The position numbers were made by a program, and so were the translations under genes. Positions 32,776 to 44,286 of a stretch of DNA of 64,000 nt are shown in pieces. Each line of letters starts with the position of its first letter. The stretch's first letter is position 1. Source of the DNA: Mycoplasma sp. CSL7491-lung (GTDB taxonomy: Bacteria; Bacillota_I; Bacilli_A; Mycoplasmatales; Metamycoplasmataceae). Location: NCBI RefSeq assembly GCF_018913965.1, contig NZ_JAHMHG010000001.1, positions 372,001 to 436,000 of the forward strand. Direction: 5' to 3'. The notes below the pieces were generated by a model. It ran no database searches and was not told the DNA's origin. It was given only the letters and a program-made list of their open reading frames with translations.

Positions 32776-35700
32776 ATGAATATTAAAAAAATAGTTAAAT
32801 ATGTTTTAAGCGCTGCAGGATCAGCAGGATTAATTGCTTCAATTAGTGCGGTTGAAACTGGAGAAACAGAAAATACAACTTCTCCTACACAAGTAGCAAA
32901 CAGAAAAACATATGAAATTTATCCTAAAGTTCAAAAAATTGATTATCTTGACGGAAATTACCTTTTAACACAAAATGTTAATATAGTTTTCGAAAACGGA
33001 ATTGACGAAGCAACAGTTGATAGATTCAAAGAAGTATTAGATATCAAGAACTTACAATACACAATAACTAAACATATAGTTAAAGGTCAAACAAATATTT
33101 TAGTAGGTATTAAAGGTGATGCAGATAACCTAGTAGATAATTTAATTAAATCTCAAAATACAGAAGTAAACGAAGAACTTTACGAAAAAACAGATAGTTA
33201 CCAAATTAATAACAATAACAATGTTTTATCTGTTTTAGCAAAAGATACAGATGCAGCTTTCTATGGTGCAACAACACTTTGACACATTTTTAACCAATTA
33301 AATGGTAGAGAAATTGAAAACTTTAAAATTGAGGATTATGCAGATGTAACAACTCGTGGAGTTATTGAAGGATACTATGGTAATCCATGAAGTTTAGAAG
33401 ATAGACTTGATTATATGAAATGAGGTACATACTATAAACTTAACGGATATTTCTATGCACCTAAAAACGATCCTAAACACTCTACAAAATGAAGAGAACT
33501 TTATACCGATGAAGAAATTGAAAATTTAATTAAACCTCTAGCCGAAACAGGGAATAAAACAAAGGTTCGCTATATTTATACTTTACATCCATTTTTTGGA
33601 CAAAGAATGAACGAATCTAATTATGAACAATCATTAGTTCAACTTAAAGCAAAATTCTTGCAAGTTATTAAAGCTGGGGTTCGTCAAATCGGAATTTTAG
33701 CAGATGATGCCGGAACACCGTTCCCGGGAAATAATAATCAAAAAATGCAAAAAAGATTACTTGACGATGTTGTTGAGTGACTTAAAATGTTACAACCTGA
33801 ATATCCAGGATTAAAAACTACTCTTCCATATGTTGTTCAAGAATATGGAGGGTATGGTCAAGATTACTTTAGAACATTCCCTAAAGAAGTTCAAATAGTA
33901 ATGACTGGTGGTAGAATTTGAGGTGAAATATCACAAGATTTTACTAATAGATTTACTCAAAATGTTGGTAGAGGACCTATGTTATGAATTAACTGGCCTT
34001 GTTCTGATAACTCAAAGAGCCATTTAATTTTAGGTGGATATAAAGAATTCTTACACAGAAATGTTGATGCTTCAAAAATCGAAGGTGTTATCTTTAACCC
34101 TATGCAACAATCACAACCTTCTAGAGTTGCAATTTTTGGTGGAGCCGATTACACTTGAAATATTTGACAAACAGATGATGAAGCAGAGAAATCTTACGAA
34201 GCATCATTTAAATATGTTTTAGCTAACAAACAACATGATGATGAAGAGTCAAACGCATTTAGAGAATTATCAAAACACATGATTAATCAAAATATGGATG
34301 GTCGTGTTGTAGCATTGCAAGAATCAGTAGATATTAAAGATAAACTAAATGAATTTAAATCTAAATTAAATAATGACTCATATACTGATGAAGAATTAAA
34401 CGAAATTCAAACAATTTTTAATGATTTAAACAAATACTCAAATATTATGTTAAACGGTAAATCTAACGAAAAAATGAAAGAGCAAATTATTTATTGACTT
34501 AAATCATTCGAAGAATTATCAAAAGGTGTTTCATTATATATTGACGCCTTAAAAGATTATAAAGCTAAAGACACATTTAATTTTATAGACCATTACAATC
34601 AAGCTTTAAATAAAATTTCAGAATCTAAAACACATAAATTCTGATATTTAGATCACTTTGAAATTGCAGAAGTAGGTGTTCAACATATTCAACCATTTAT
34701 TAGATCGCTTCAAGCTGCTTTATCTAAAAAATACTCAGAATTATTGATTCCGGATAAACTAACATTTGAATTTGAAACAAACAGAACTGTTCAAGTAGAC
34801 AGCCCTGCGGGTGATATTTTTGATTATTCAAATCAAAAACAACAAATTTGAAAAGTTGCACACGATGGAACTGATTCAAAATTTGTTCAAGGTGATTATT
34901 TTGGAGCAAATGCTTCAACACCATTTACTTTAAAAACATTATTTATTAAAATGGGAGATAGAAACGATCACTTTAAAAACTTTAAAGTTCAATATAAAAC
35001 AAAAGATGGTCAATGAACCGATCTTAACGGACAAACAAATATAACAAGAAATGACGTAAACGGTCCTTTCGAACCAGTATATATAGAAAACATAAACATA
35101 GAAAATGTTGTTGGTGTTAGAGTTGTTAATAACCAAAGTGAAAATTTTGGTGCATGACTACGTGTTACTAATTTAGTAATTAACCAACCTAAAGAAACTA
35201 ACTTAGAAAACGGTTGATATACAGATCTAAAATACGATGGACAACACGGCGGAAATAGAGAAGTAAGAACAACTAATCAAAATACAAATCCAAACGTTCT
35301 TTTTGACAATAATCAAGCCACTGAATTTTGAACAAAAAACTACCAAGGAGCTCCGTCTAATGACGCTATTTCAGTTGATGCAACATTAACTTTTACATTA
35401 CCTGAACCCAGAACAATTACAAAAGTTTTATTACAACAAGGAAATTCTGCAGGCGGTGATATATTAACAAATTTTGATATTCAATACGAAGTGGAGAATG
35501 GACAATGACAAAAATTTGGAGAAAAAAGCGGTAACAGCGATAAATCACAAACATTTACAGGCAATGTAAAAGCAAAAAGAATTAGAGTTAAAAATAATAC
35601 AAATAGAAATGTTTGATGAAGAATTGGTACATTTAAAGTCGGAAACGATTCAGCCGCATTAGACAATAAATATCTTCTTAAAAATGGTAATACAGAAGGA

Positions 35701-38073
35701 TTTGGAACAACTAAATCAAGTACAGGTTTCCAATTATTACACGAATCTGAACCTAGCCAATCACACGAACTAACACTTGAAGCAGGTAAAGAAATAGGTA
35801 TCGACGTTCAAGATATATTAGAATTCAGCAGCGTTACAGGAGAATACGACAAAATACCAGGAGTTGAATTACAATATTCTAAAGACGGATACACATGAAC
35901 AAAAATAGATGACCTTAGCACATTAAAAGGTTCATTGGGATTTAGATTTATTAGATTCAAAAATACATCTGAAACAGAATCTAAAACCTTTAATTTTAAA
36001 CTATTAAACCTTGTTTTACAAGGAGAAAAAGTATTTGGAAAATTAATTAAATCAGATATTGCAATTAACCAAGGGTGAGGAGATCAAAGACATTCTCATA
36101 AAGAATTTGATCGAAATGTTAATACTACAACTAAATTTGGTGGTAATCCTGCCAAAGGAAATGTTGCAGTATATGATTTAGGTAAAGAAATTGACTTAAG
36201 ATCACTTAAATTATACGCAACAGACGGTACAGCTGATTATCCAAGAGATTTAGATGTATTATATTCAACAACAAATAGTGATAATTCTGACAGTTGAAAA
36301 TTAGCATTTACAATAGGTGACGATGTTACTGATGCAGATAGAGAATCAAATTTATCTAAAATAAATTCAGGTGAAAATGATTCGAACTACCCAAATGTAA
36401 GATGATGAGGTAATACAAATATTGAAAACGCAAAAGCTAGATATATTAAACTTTTAGTTAAAGCAAATTATCCAACTCGTGCTTTATTATTTAATGAGAT
36501 AGTTGTAAATGACTTTGAATATATTAGCTTAAACTCAAACCCTAAATTCACTGGTACAAATTACGTTGAAACAGATGCGGCTCACGTAACAGACAAGACA
36601 ATCGATGGTAACTTAAGTAGTTACTATACACCAGCAAACAAAAACGGAAACCTAACATATATTGTTAATAAGGGAAGATATGATGCTGCCGATGTAAGAA
36701 TTATTACACAAGGTGACAATTCTGGTTCAACCGTTAAAGTTAGAGTATATAACACTTCGACAAAACAATACTCAGAAAAAGAGTTAGGTAAATTAACAAA
36801 TAACATTGTAGAATTTAAAATTCCTTTATTAGTAGATGAAAAAGTTGTATCATTCGATATTTCATGACAAGATAAAACACCTTCTATAGTTGAAATAATA
36901 CCAATCTCTAAAAAACAAACAGAAGAAACTAATAAAGAACAATTACAAAACTTGGTAAATGCAAAACCAGAAAACTACCAAACATGAATTAAAGTAGATA
37001 AAGATAGTTATGATTTATTAGAAGTAATCGCTAAAGAAACACTAAAATCTCAACAAATTAGACAATCAACTATAGATTCTATTAAAAACTCTTTAGAAAA
37101 AATTTCTTCAAGTGCAAGAACTAAATTTGATTCAGATAGATTAGATCAAATAATGACAAATCTGCTTTCAAATGAAGATGAATTATACACAACAGAATCA
37201 TTTAACGCATATCAATTTGTAGTAAATCAAATCGTTGAAGCTTTAAAAGATAAAGATAATTTAACCGAAGAAATAGTAAATTCTCTTGAAGCAGAATACA
37301 ATGATAAAAAATCTAAATTAGTTACTTTACCATATAAAAAACAATCAGTAACTTTAGATATTAGTAAATTTGATTCACTAAAATCTGATAATTATACTTC
37401 TGAAACATATAATGTTTTAAAAGAAAAAGTTGATCAAATGAAACAAAAATTAAGTGATTCAAACACTAATGTAGAAGAGTTTAATAATTTAGATAAAGAA
37501 TTTAATGACTTATTTTCAAAATTAGTTGCATCCGAAAAAGGTCAATTGACAAGAAAATACGAAATACATAAAGACCAAAGAGGGTATAAATTTATTGATA
37601 AATACTACTTACGTTTCCCAGAATTAACTCAACAAATGCAAGAATTAATCGACGAAACTGAGCAAGAAGTTAATAAAGATGATGCTACAAAAGAAAGTAT
37701 TCAATTATTAATTGATAAAATAGATACAAAATATAGTGAATTACGTTCAAAAATTATTGAAATTGATCCAAACAACGCTGATACAACAGAAGATATTATC
37801 GATGATATTGACGAATCATTAGTTCCAGATATTTCACATGGTAACGATACAAGAGAACCTGAAACAAACAACGAAAATAACGAAACAGCAAATTCTTCCG
37901 ATACTTCAACAAATCAACCTAATGTTGAAAAGCCAAATACAAAAGAAATCAAAAACAAAAATACTCCAAAAAGCAGTTCAGGTGCGATAGTTGGTGGAAT
38001 TCTAGGTTCACTAGGTGCATTAATATTAGCAGGAATTGCAGTAATATTCTTCAAAAAGAAAAATAAAAAATAA
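32776..38073 (+). CDS. Surface-anchored GH84 beta-N-acetylglucosaminidase / hyaluronidase-type enzyme
   Basis: 1765 residues with TGA as Trp. N-terminal signal ([20 protein letters not shown]). A GH84 N-terminal alpha/beta domain covers about 40-185 ([12 protein letters not shown]...FYGATTLWHIF). The catalytic barrel covers about 190-480: [24 protein letters not shown] with the catalytic pair D310-D311, and [19 protein letters not shown]. After a helical segment come several galactose-binding-like modules (about 690-1250) and a FIVAR-like helical tail (about 1380-1680). The protein ends with a membrane helix ([24 protein letters not shown]) and KKKNKK. Family members are called NagH, mu-toxin or hyaluronidase; O-GlcNAc or N-glycan GlcNAc removal is equally possible. 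Ribosome site GAGG 9 bp upstream. Confidence 0.92.
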
Positions 38074-38079
38074 TTATGC

Positions 38080-38110
38080 AAAACACAATAAATAACATTA
38101 TTGTGTTTTT
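38080..38110 (+). terminator. Terminator after the GH84 gene
   Basis: AAAACACAATA / TATTGTGTTTT stem followed by TTTATT, 7 bp after the stop codon. Confidence 0.85.
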
Positions 38111-38129
38111 TATTAAAAATTAAATAAAA

Positions 38130-38158
38130 AAGTACATAGTGAAGTCAACTATGTACTT
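38130..38158. terminator. Second hairpin between GH84 gene and ssrA
   Basis: AAGTACATAGT / ACTATGTACTT perfect 11-bp stem with a 7-nt loop. The A-run on its left would be a T-run for a minus-strand transcript. Confidence 0.55.
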
Positions 38159-38415
38159 ATATTATAATTTGAATATTCTATGTAATATGTAGTCAGTAGG
38201 CATTAGTACCGCAAAGTAGGACAAAATAATATAACACATTATATTAATAAAAAGGATAATACACAATACAGAAAGAATAATAATATGATTTTAATTTATA
38301 AAACAATTTTGCCTTTATTCACTAAAGGCAAATATATTATATATCAATTTATTAATTTATTCGATTTTTAGGTTAAAATGTGAAATTAATACCACATTAA
38401 AAAGATGTAAAAAAA
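38159..38415. other. Spacer between GH84 gene and ssrA
   Basis: No gene seen. The only structure apart from the hairpin at 38130-38158 is the ssrA terminator stem at 38308-38332. Confidence 0.5.
38308..38332 (-). terminator. Likely ssrA terminator
   Basis: TTTGCCTTTA / TAAAGGCAAA perfect 10-bp stem with a 5-nt loop, followed on the minus strand by ATTGTTTT. It lies ~85 bp beyond the mature tmRNA 3' end. Confidence 0.6.
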
Positions 38416-38825
38416 TGGTGGAGGTAACGGGAGTCGAACCCGTGTCCACACATAAATTATTATCATACTTCTACAGTTTATTTAGTTTTGAATATTTTTT
38501 AAAGAGGCAAATAATTCATTTTAAGTAATTAAACTAACAAAATTCCTCATTCTTAAAATAAATAGTGAATTTCAAATAAAAGACACCACCCTTTTATTTT
38601 ATCCTTTAAAACCTATGTTTATACTAAAGGAGTTGCATAAACACAACTTGACGCTAAATATTAAGCGAATGCAAGATTTGAGTTAGCGTAAAACGCTGGT
38701 GAAGAAAAGTTAAATTCTTCGTTTTCTTTTTTATCGTTTCCGTTTAAAAAGCCTAGTAGAGATTATAGTCCTCAACACTACTGCAATATAATAAAACCTA
38801 TATATGTCGAAACCATTATACCCCC
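38416..38825 (-). ncRNA. ssrA: tmRNA (transfer-messenger RNA)
   Basis: The 3' end carries the tRNA-like T-arm GGTTCGACTCCCG and encoded CCA (38416-38418). The 5' end GGGGGTATAATGG pairs with TACCTCC near the 3' end to form the acceptor stem. The tag frame runs from GGA at 38741 to TAA at 38661: 26 residues, beginning GNDKKENEEF and ending NSNLAFA. It rescues ribosomes stalled on broken mRNA with the neighbouring SmpB and marks the peptide for proteolysis. About 410 nt, in the usual mollicute range. Confidence 0.95.
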
Positions 38826-38827
38826 AA

Positions 38828-39265
38828 TTAATAAAATTTAATTGTTGATTTAATTTTGTTTTGAGCTTCTTCTTTACGTATTTTTTCTCTCTTATCGTAT
38901 TTTTTAAGACCACGTGCTAATGCAATCTCTAATTTTAATTTAGATTGCTTGTTAAAATAAAATTTAAGTGGTACTATAGTTAATTTTTGAGTCTCCATTT
39001 TATGTTTTAACTTACGAATTTCGTTTTTATGAGCTAACAATTTTCTATCACGTGTTGGTTCAGCTTTAAATAACATATACTGTTTAAAAAAAGATTCTTT
39101 TAAATAAAGTTCATTTTTATAAATAGAACAAAAAGAGTTATCTAAAGATACTTGAGAAGCACGTGCAGATTTTATTTCTCACCCTAATAAAGATATTCCT
39201 ACTTCTAAACGATCTAATATTTCGTAGTCTCTAAAAGCCTGTTTATTGCTAGCTATTATTTTCAT
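38828..39265 (-). CDS. smpB: SsrA-binding protein
   Basis: 145 residues; start ATG 39265 ([33 protein letters not shown]). TGA codes for Trp in LLGWEIKS. SmpB hallmarks: [44 protein letters not shown] and the basic tail KYDKREKIRKEEAQ. It binds tmRNA and places it in the ribosome. Its stop codon ends only two bases before the tmRNA 5' end, so both are probably made from one transcript. Confidence 0.95.
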
Positions 39266-39895
39266 AAGTAATATTATTATAACAATTTTTAAAAAATAAA
39301 ATTATTTAATACTAATTATTTTATGTATAAAAATAAAAAGTAAAAATGCTTGTTTATTATTTTTGCTTTTTAAGCTTATTAAAGCTTATTTTTTATATTC
39401 TTTATAATACTACTTATTAGTTTTATAAATAAACCGATTTTTTCTTTAAATGTCTATTTACAAAATTTGTGGTTTTTAGCTAACTAACTATGAATATTTT
39501 TGGCTTTAGTTTGAATCGTCCGGTTCTTTATTAACTCTATTATCAATTTATACATTTAAATAATCAGAACGTATTTTATTATTATCAACTTTAAGTATAT
39601 TTTTTCATTATATTTACATCTCTTATTTTCTAATAGAGGTTTCTTTTTAAACTTAAAATCATCTTGTGAAGTATTTACGTTATTTTGTATTTTTCGCTAT
39701 CTTTTAAAACATAAAAACTATTATTGTCACAAGCAAAATGGTTAGGATTGCAAATAAGTGTTTTGCTAAATTGACATATAATAATTTATATTTACAGTTT
39801 TTCGTCATTAAATTTTAAAAAAATGTATTACAAATATAAAAAATGAAATAAATATGTGCAAATAACTTTAAACTAAAATTAAGATAAAAATATAT
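39266..39895 (-). other. Gene-poor region with a probable decayed exported-protein gene
   Basis: 630 bp without an intact gene. On the minus strand a short frame from ~39810 reads MTKNCKYKLLYVNLAKHL then a helix (FAILTILLVTIIVFMF) and stops. Lys-rich coding-like pieces in other frames follow (NTSQDDFKFKKKPLLENKR). This pattern suggests the remnant of a small membrane or exported protein. The smpB promoter must also lie at the left end of this stretch. Confidence 0.35.
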
Positions 39896-39896
39896 T

Positions 39897-39930
39897 AAAA
39901 ACCTATACCATTAACTTGATATAGGTTTTT
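39897..39930 (-). terminator. Terminator after the GT80-like lipoprotein gene
   Basis: AAAACCTATA / TATAGGTTTT stem with ~12-nt loop and T-run on either strand, 6 bp beyond the stop codon. Confidence 0.8.
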
Positions 39931-39935
39931 AATAA

Positions 39936-41735
39936 TTAGTTCTTTTTCTTTTGTTCTAAAAACTCACTTAGTGGTTTAAATTCGGTAATAGGATAAAAAT
40001 CATTACTTGTTAAATTTCACTTATAAATACCATATAAATTATTGTAATTTATTTTATAATAGTCTTTTTTATCTTCATTTTCTCGATTGATTATATTTAT
40101 CTCTTCATTTAAAGGAATAATGCTTGGATCAACAACTTCACGCTTTGAATCAAGCGAATCGTAACCATCAAGTGTTTGTTCGATAAATTGCATTGTAGAC
40201 ATTAAGACAGTTGTTGTTGCTTGAAGTGTAAATAATTTCATATTAGGAATTATTTTATCATTTTGTCTTTTAAATAAAACAGATTCACCACTATTATTTT
40301 CTAAATTAGAATAGTCAAGAGATAACATGTTTTCTCACGAAACAGAAGGGTCTAAAATAATATAATCAGAAACATCATCTTTACCAAGAAGCATTTTAAC
40401 ATAATTTAATGATTGGTCTGGTTTATAATATGGATGTAATTTAAAAAGATAATTATATTCACTACGAGGATAAAGTTCTTCGATTTTTGCAAAATACGCT
40501 ATTGCTTTATCTCTCAATTTTTTATTTTCTAAATAAGCACCATTTCTAAAAAGAGATGAACCCATAAAAACCATATTCTTTTTATTAGCATCATATTTAT
40601 CACTATTTAAAATCATCAAATCCTTTAATGATTTCGGAGTACTATCAGTACTATTTTTCATTAAATTATTGACTATTAAAATATCTTTAAGATAATCAGT
40701 TCCTTTTAACCATCCTTCTTTTTCTAATTTATTTAAACTTGTAGGATATGAATTAACATTAATCTTAGCCCATGATTTACCTAACTTATCAAATATTTTG
40801 TTAAGACTAACACTATAATTACCTTGAAAATTAAAAATTTTAACTTTTTCTTTTAATCTATAATATTCCCTTGCGTTAAATTTATTAATTCCATTTTTTG
40901 TATCAAAAGCTTGTTCTATATTTTTTATATCTTCGGGTTCTTTTTTATTTGATACATAATAAAAATATTCCGGAATAAATTTAGCTAATTGTGCATTACC
41001 ATCTGAGATAATAACTATTTTTTTAGCATGTTTTAACAAATACTCTCTAGCATCTGGACGTAAACCCGTAAATGAAATATCTGGAATAACTACGTTAAAC
41101 TTGTTTTCTTTATTCGCTTTTAAAAACGGTTTAAAAACATATTCTAAAAATGTTTTAGTTGGTATAACTCTATAATTTTCTAAAGTATCATAGTAGTCCA
41201 AAATTTCTGTTTTATATACATATGAAAATTTACCATCTGCGACATTTAATTGGTGATTTTCTAATTTAATACTATTTTTATATTTTTCTTGTAAATAATT
41301 TAAATTAAATCTTTTGTTTTCTTCTAAAACATCCTGATCACCTACATAAACAATCTTTGTTTTATCGTTTTTGATTTTATTAGAATAATTTAAAGTAGCA
41401 ATAGCATGTTGCATACTTGTGTTTCAAACTTGACCAGCATTTCTGTTAAAATAAAAGGTAGGACTTTCATCTTCTGCTGTTTGTTTTATATCATCAAGAA
41501 ATGAATTAAATTGAGTTTTCTTGTATTCTAATGTTTCTGGATCTAATTCAAAAGTATTTTGAATAGAATCTTTAATATTATTAAAATCTAAATCTTCATA
41601 TACATTTAATTTTTCAATTCCTAATTTATCTTCATTATTAGGCTCATCTGCGTTTACCTGCGGAGATTGACCAACGCATGAACTGAGCGCTATTATAGGA
41701 AACGTTGAAGCTATAATAGCTAGTAATTTTTTCAT
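39936..41735 (-). CDS. Lipoprotein with glycosyltransferase family 80-like motifs
   Basis: 599 residues with TGA as Trp. Signal peptide with lipobox ALSSC (Cys about residue 20), so lipid-anchored on the outer face. The body resembles the two-domain sialyltransferases of GT80: an ISDGN motif at about 240 where those enzymes have YDDGS, then MVFMGSSLF, YLFKLHPYYKP where they have KGHP, DPSVSWENML where they have ISFEVLM, and a Ser/Thr-rich LQATTTVLMST near the position of their nucleotide-binding ASS. This comparison is from memory and similarity is low. An extracellular transferase would need exported CMP-sugar, so the fold may serve another role. Single-gene unit. Confidence 0.5.
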
Positions 41736-42042
41736 AATTTTCTCCCTTAATTTTTGTTTATTCTTTATTTGATTAACTATATTATAATGAAATTTAACTA
41801 TTTAAATAAAATAATTTATAAGCAAAAACTAATATTATATAGGGGAAAAAGTATTTTTTATAAAATTTAAATATATTATTTATTTTTAAAATAGAAAAAA
41901 TAAAAATATAACGTGGCAATAATATTAAAAACTCGCAGCTATAAAGGCTGTGAGTTTTTAACAATTAAATTATTTTTAATTACTCTTCGAAACATCAAGT
42001 AATTATTACTAATCTAACTCTCATTAAATCTAAATATTCTTA
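41736..42042. other. Intergenic region with dcw-cluster terminator
   Basis: 307 bp without a gene. It holds the promoter of the lipoprotein gene (right after 41735) and a hairpin at 41927-41959 (AAAACTC-CAG / CTG-GAGTTTT type, with T-run) that ends the mraZ-to-FtsZ-like operon coming from the right. Confidence 0.6.
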
Positions 42043-43059
42043 TTAAAATTCAATATCTGAAGTATCGTTATAATCAATTATTATTTGTTCTTTTTCTTCG
42101 TTATCATCATAATTTATGATAAAATCATCTTCTTCAAAGCCATTTGCATCAGTTAAATTATACGAAATTTCTTCAATAAATTGCATAGGCTCATCCAAAA
42201 TATCTTTTTGTTCATTAATATTTTTATATTCTGCGTTCATAAAAATCGTAAGTTTGATTTTAGTGTCATTATTTTTTACAAGAATTAATTTAGGTTCTAA
42301 ATTAAATTTAGATTTTAAATTTTCTTTTAATATATATAATTCATCAAGCGTAAAATCAGAACTATGTTCAATAACTACTATTGCTTGATTTAAATTATCA
42401 AAAAAACTATCCTTATATTTCAATAATTTATCTAAAATTTTAGTAACTCTTCTCGAACCAAAAGCTCAAGCGGTAATAATGTTTATTTTATTCGAATTAT
42501 TAAACTTATTAAAAATGTTTTCTTTATCTTCTATATAGTTATTATTATGCATATGATAATAAAATTTTAAATAATCATTTACTATAATAGATTTTAATTT
42601 TAAAATATCTTCTTCATTAAAAAATTCTAATTGTTCTTGATAGTTTTCATTATTTATCAAATATATAGAACACATTTCGTTAAAAAAATGTTTTTTTATT
42701 TGATCGAAATCGGAGTGATTATAAAATGAAATTAAATTAACTTTTTTATTTAAAGATGAAAGGAGCGAAACAAATTCTTTTACTACTAATAAATTTGCAG
42801 CATTTAAATTAACTAATAAAAATATTGTATCTGAACCAATAATAAATGGTTCTAGGTGCAAATAATTGATGAATTGATCAGATTTTCAATTATTAATCAA
42901 TATTTTATTTTCTAGTTTAGTATTATTTAATGTTTCGAAATCGCTATCAATTGCAATATATTCAAATTCTTTTATTAATGAATTTATTTTGATTAAATGA
43001 TTTACTATTTGAATGCTTTCTTTACCAAAATGTATAACTAAAGTTTTATGTTGTTTCAT
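42043..43059 (-). CDS. Degenerate FtsZ-like protein without the GTP-binding signature
   Basis: 338 residues with TGA as Trp; last gene of the dcw cluster, where ftsZ normally stands. The N-terminus follows FtsZ (LVIHFGKESIQIVNHLI, FEYIAIDSDFETLNN) but the first glycine-rich loop GGGG is FGKES. Where FtsZ has the tubulin signature GGGTGTG, this protein has VNLNAANLL (83-91). The second domain still aligns: AFGSRRVTKILDKLLKY, AIVVIEHSSDFTLDEL, KLTIFMNAEY. The acidic tail ends DTSDIEF. It cannot bind GTP in the usual way, so it is either a polymer partner with a new role or a gene losing function, although the frame is fully intact. Confidence 0.7.
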
Positions 43060-43065
43060 ATAAGT

Positions 43066-44265
43066 CTATTTATTAATAGAAAATCAAGATTTAAATACTG
43101 TAAGGAAGGGTTTATTTTTTACTTTTTCTATATTAAACTCACTTGTTATGGTTTGCAAATGCGAATAATCATCTATTTCATTGTTATTTGAAGCTAAAAC
43201 AGCTTGTTGAAATGAAAAGTCTAAATCACTAATTAAACTAAATTGTTCGTTTCTAATATATGGAAATAAAGAATTGAAATCACAATTTGAATAAAAATCG
43301 TCATTTTTATTTTTAAGCGACACAACTCAATAAGGTAATAAATTATTGTTATCAGAATGCAATCAAATTTTAGCTTTTTTTGCATTTTTAATTAATTTAA
43401 GGATGAATGCTTTTATATACGAATCTAAAGCTATGTAAAGTTTGCTAATATTATTTTCTAAAATACTATTTATTTCATCAAAGTTTATAAATTGTTGATG
43501 GAATTTTTTATCAAGAATTGAATTTAATCTTGAATCTAAAATATTTTTATCAATATTTTGTAGTTTGCTATTTTCAAATAATAAGTCAGTTCCATTATTT
43601 ATTATTTTTTCAGCATATATAATTCCATTTTTGACTATATTTAGTAATATTTTATCTCTTAATACATGAACCATTATTTGGTTACCTTTATAAGGTAAAA
43701 GTTTATTAGCTAACAATTGGTTTTCCAAATAGAAATAATAATTTTGTCATTTAGTTTGTTTAAATGCATTTAATATATTTTTAAGCTTAATAAAATAATT
43801 TTTTGTATTTTGATTTGTGTTTATATATAATCTTGATTTATATTCCTCTGCTGAAGAATGTTTTTTATCAATTGGTAAAATTTTGTACTCTTTTGTTCAA
43901 CCATCATCAAAATATAATTTATATTTGTATACATTTTCATTTAATAAAACTTCATTTTCACAAATTACTAATTTATCATTTATTGATACATTATTATCAT
44001 TAATAATATTTATTTGATGCTTGTATTTATAATCAAAAATTTGATCGGAGAATATTAAATTAATTTTTTTGTCATTTTTATTATATTTTTTTAATAGATT
44101 AATCAAATTTTGTTCAATTATAGATAACGAATCATTTAAGAAATTATTATATTCTATTTTCTTTTCTGATTCGACTTGAATATAATTTTTATCAATTTGT
44201 TGAATAACTGAAAGGATGATATTATCCTTATTTATCTTAAAACTTATAAAAGTTTTGTAATACAT
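43066..44265 (-). CDS. FtsA-position protein of the dcw cluster
   Basis: 399 residues with TGA as Trp. Start chosen at ATG 44265, 6 bp after GGGAGGG; an upstream GTG has no such spacing. It occupies the slot between rsmH and ftsZ that in Mycoplasma genitalium holds MG223, considered an FtsA-like actin-fold protein. Sequence is very divergent: alternating strand-like segments (YKTFISFKINKDNIILSVI, KKINLIFSDQIF, NQIMVHVLRDKILLNIV) and long helices. No convincing phosphate motifs or amphipathic C-terminal FtsA tail were seen. Function as a division partner is inferred from position. Confidence 0.6.
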
Positions 44266-44286
44266 ATAATACCCTCCCACACGATG

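Noticed and set aside
38160-38415. tRNA gene next to tmRNA
   Set aside because: The tRNA-like sequence with CCA belongs to the tmRNA acceptor and T-arm; no anticodon arm is present.
43803-44017. Two overlapping plus-strand frames rich in His/Ile/Tyr
   Set aside because: Opposite strand of the FtsA-position gene; no ribosome site and biased composition.
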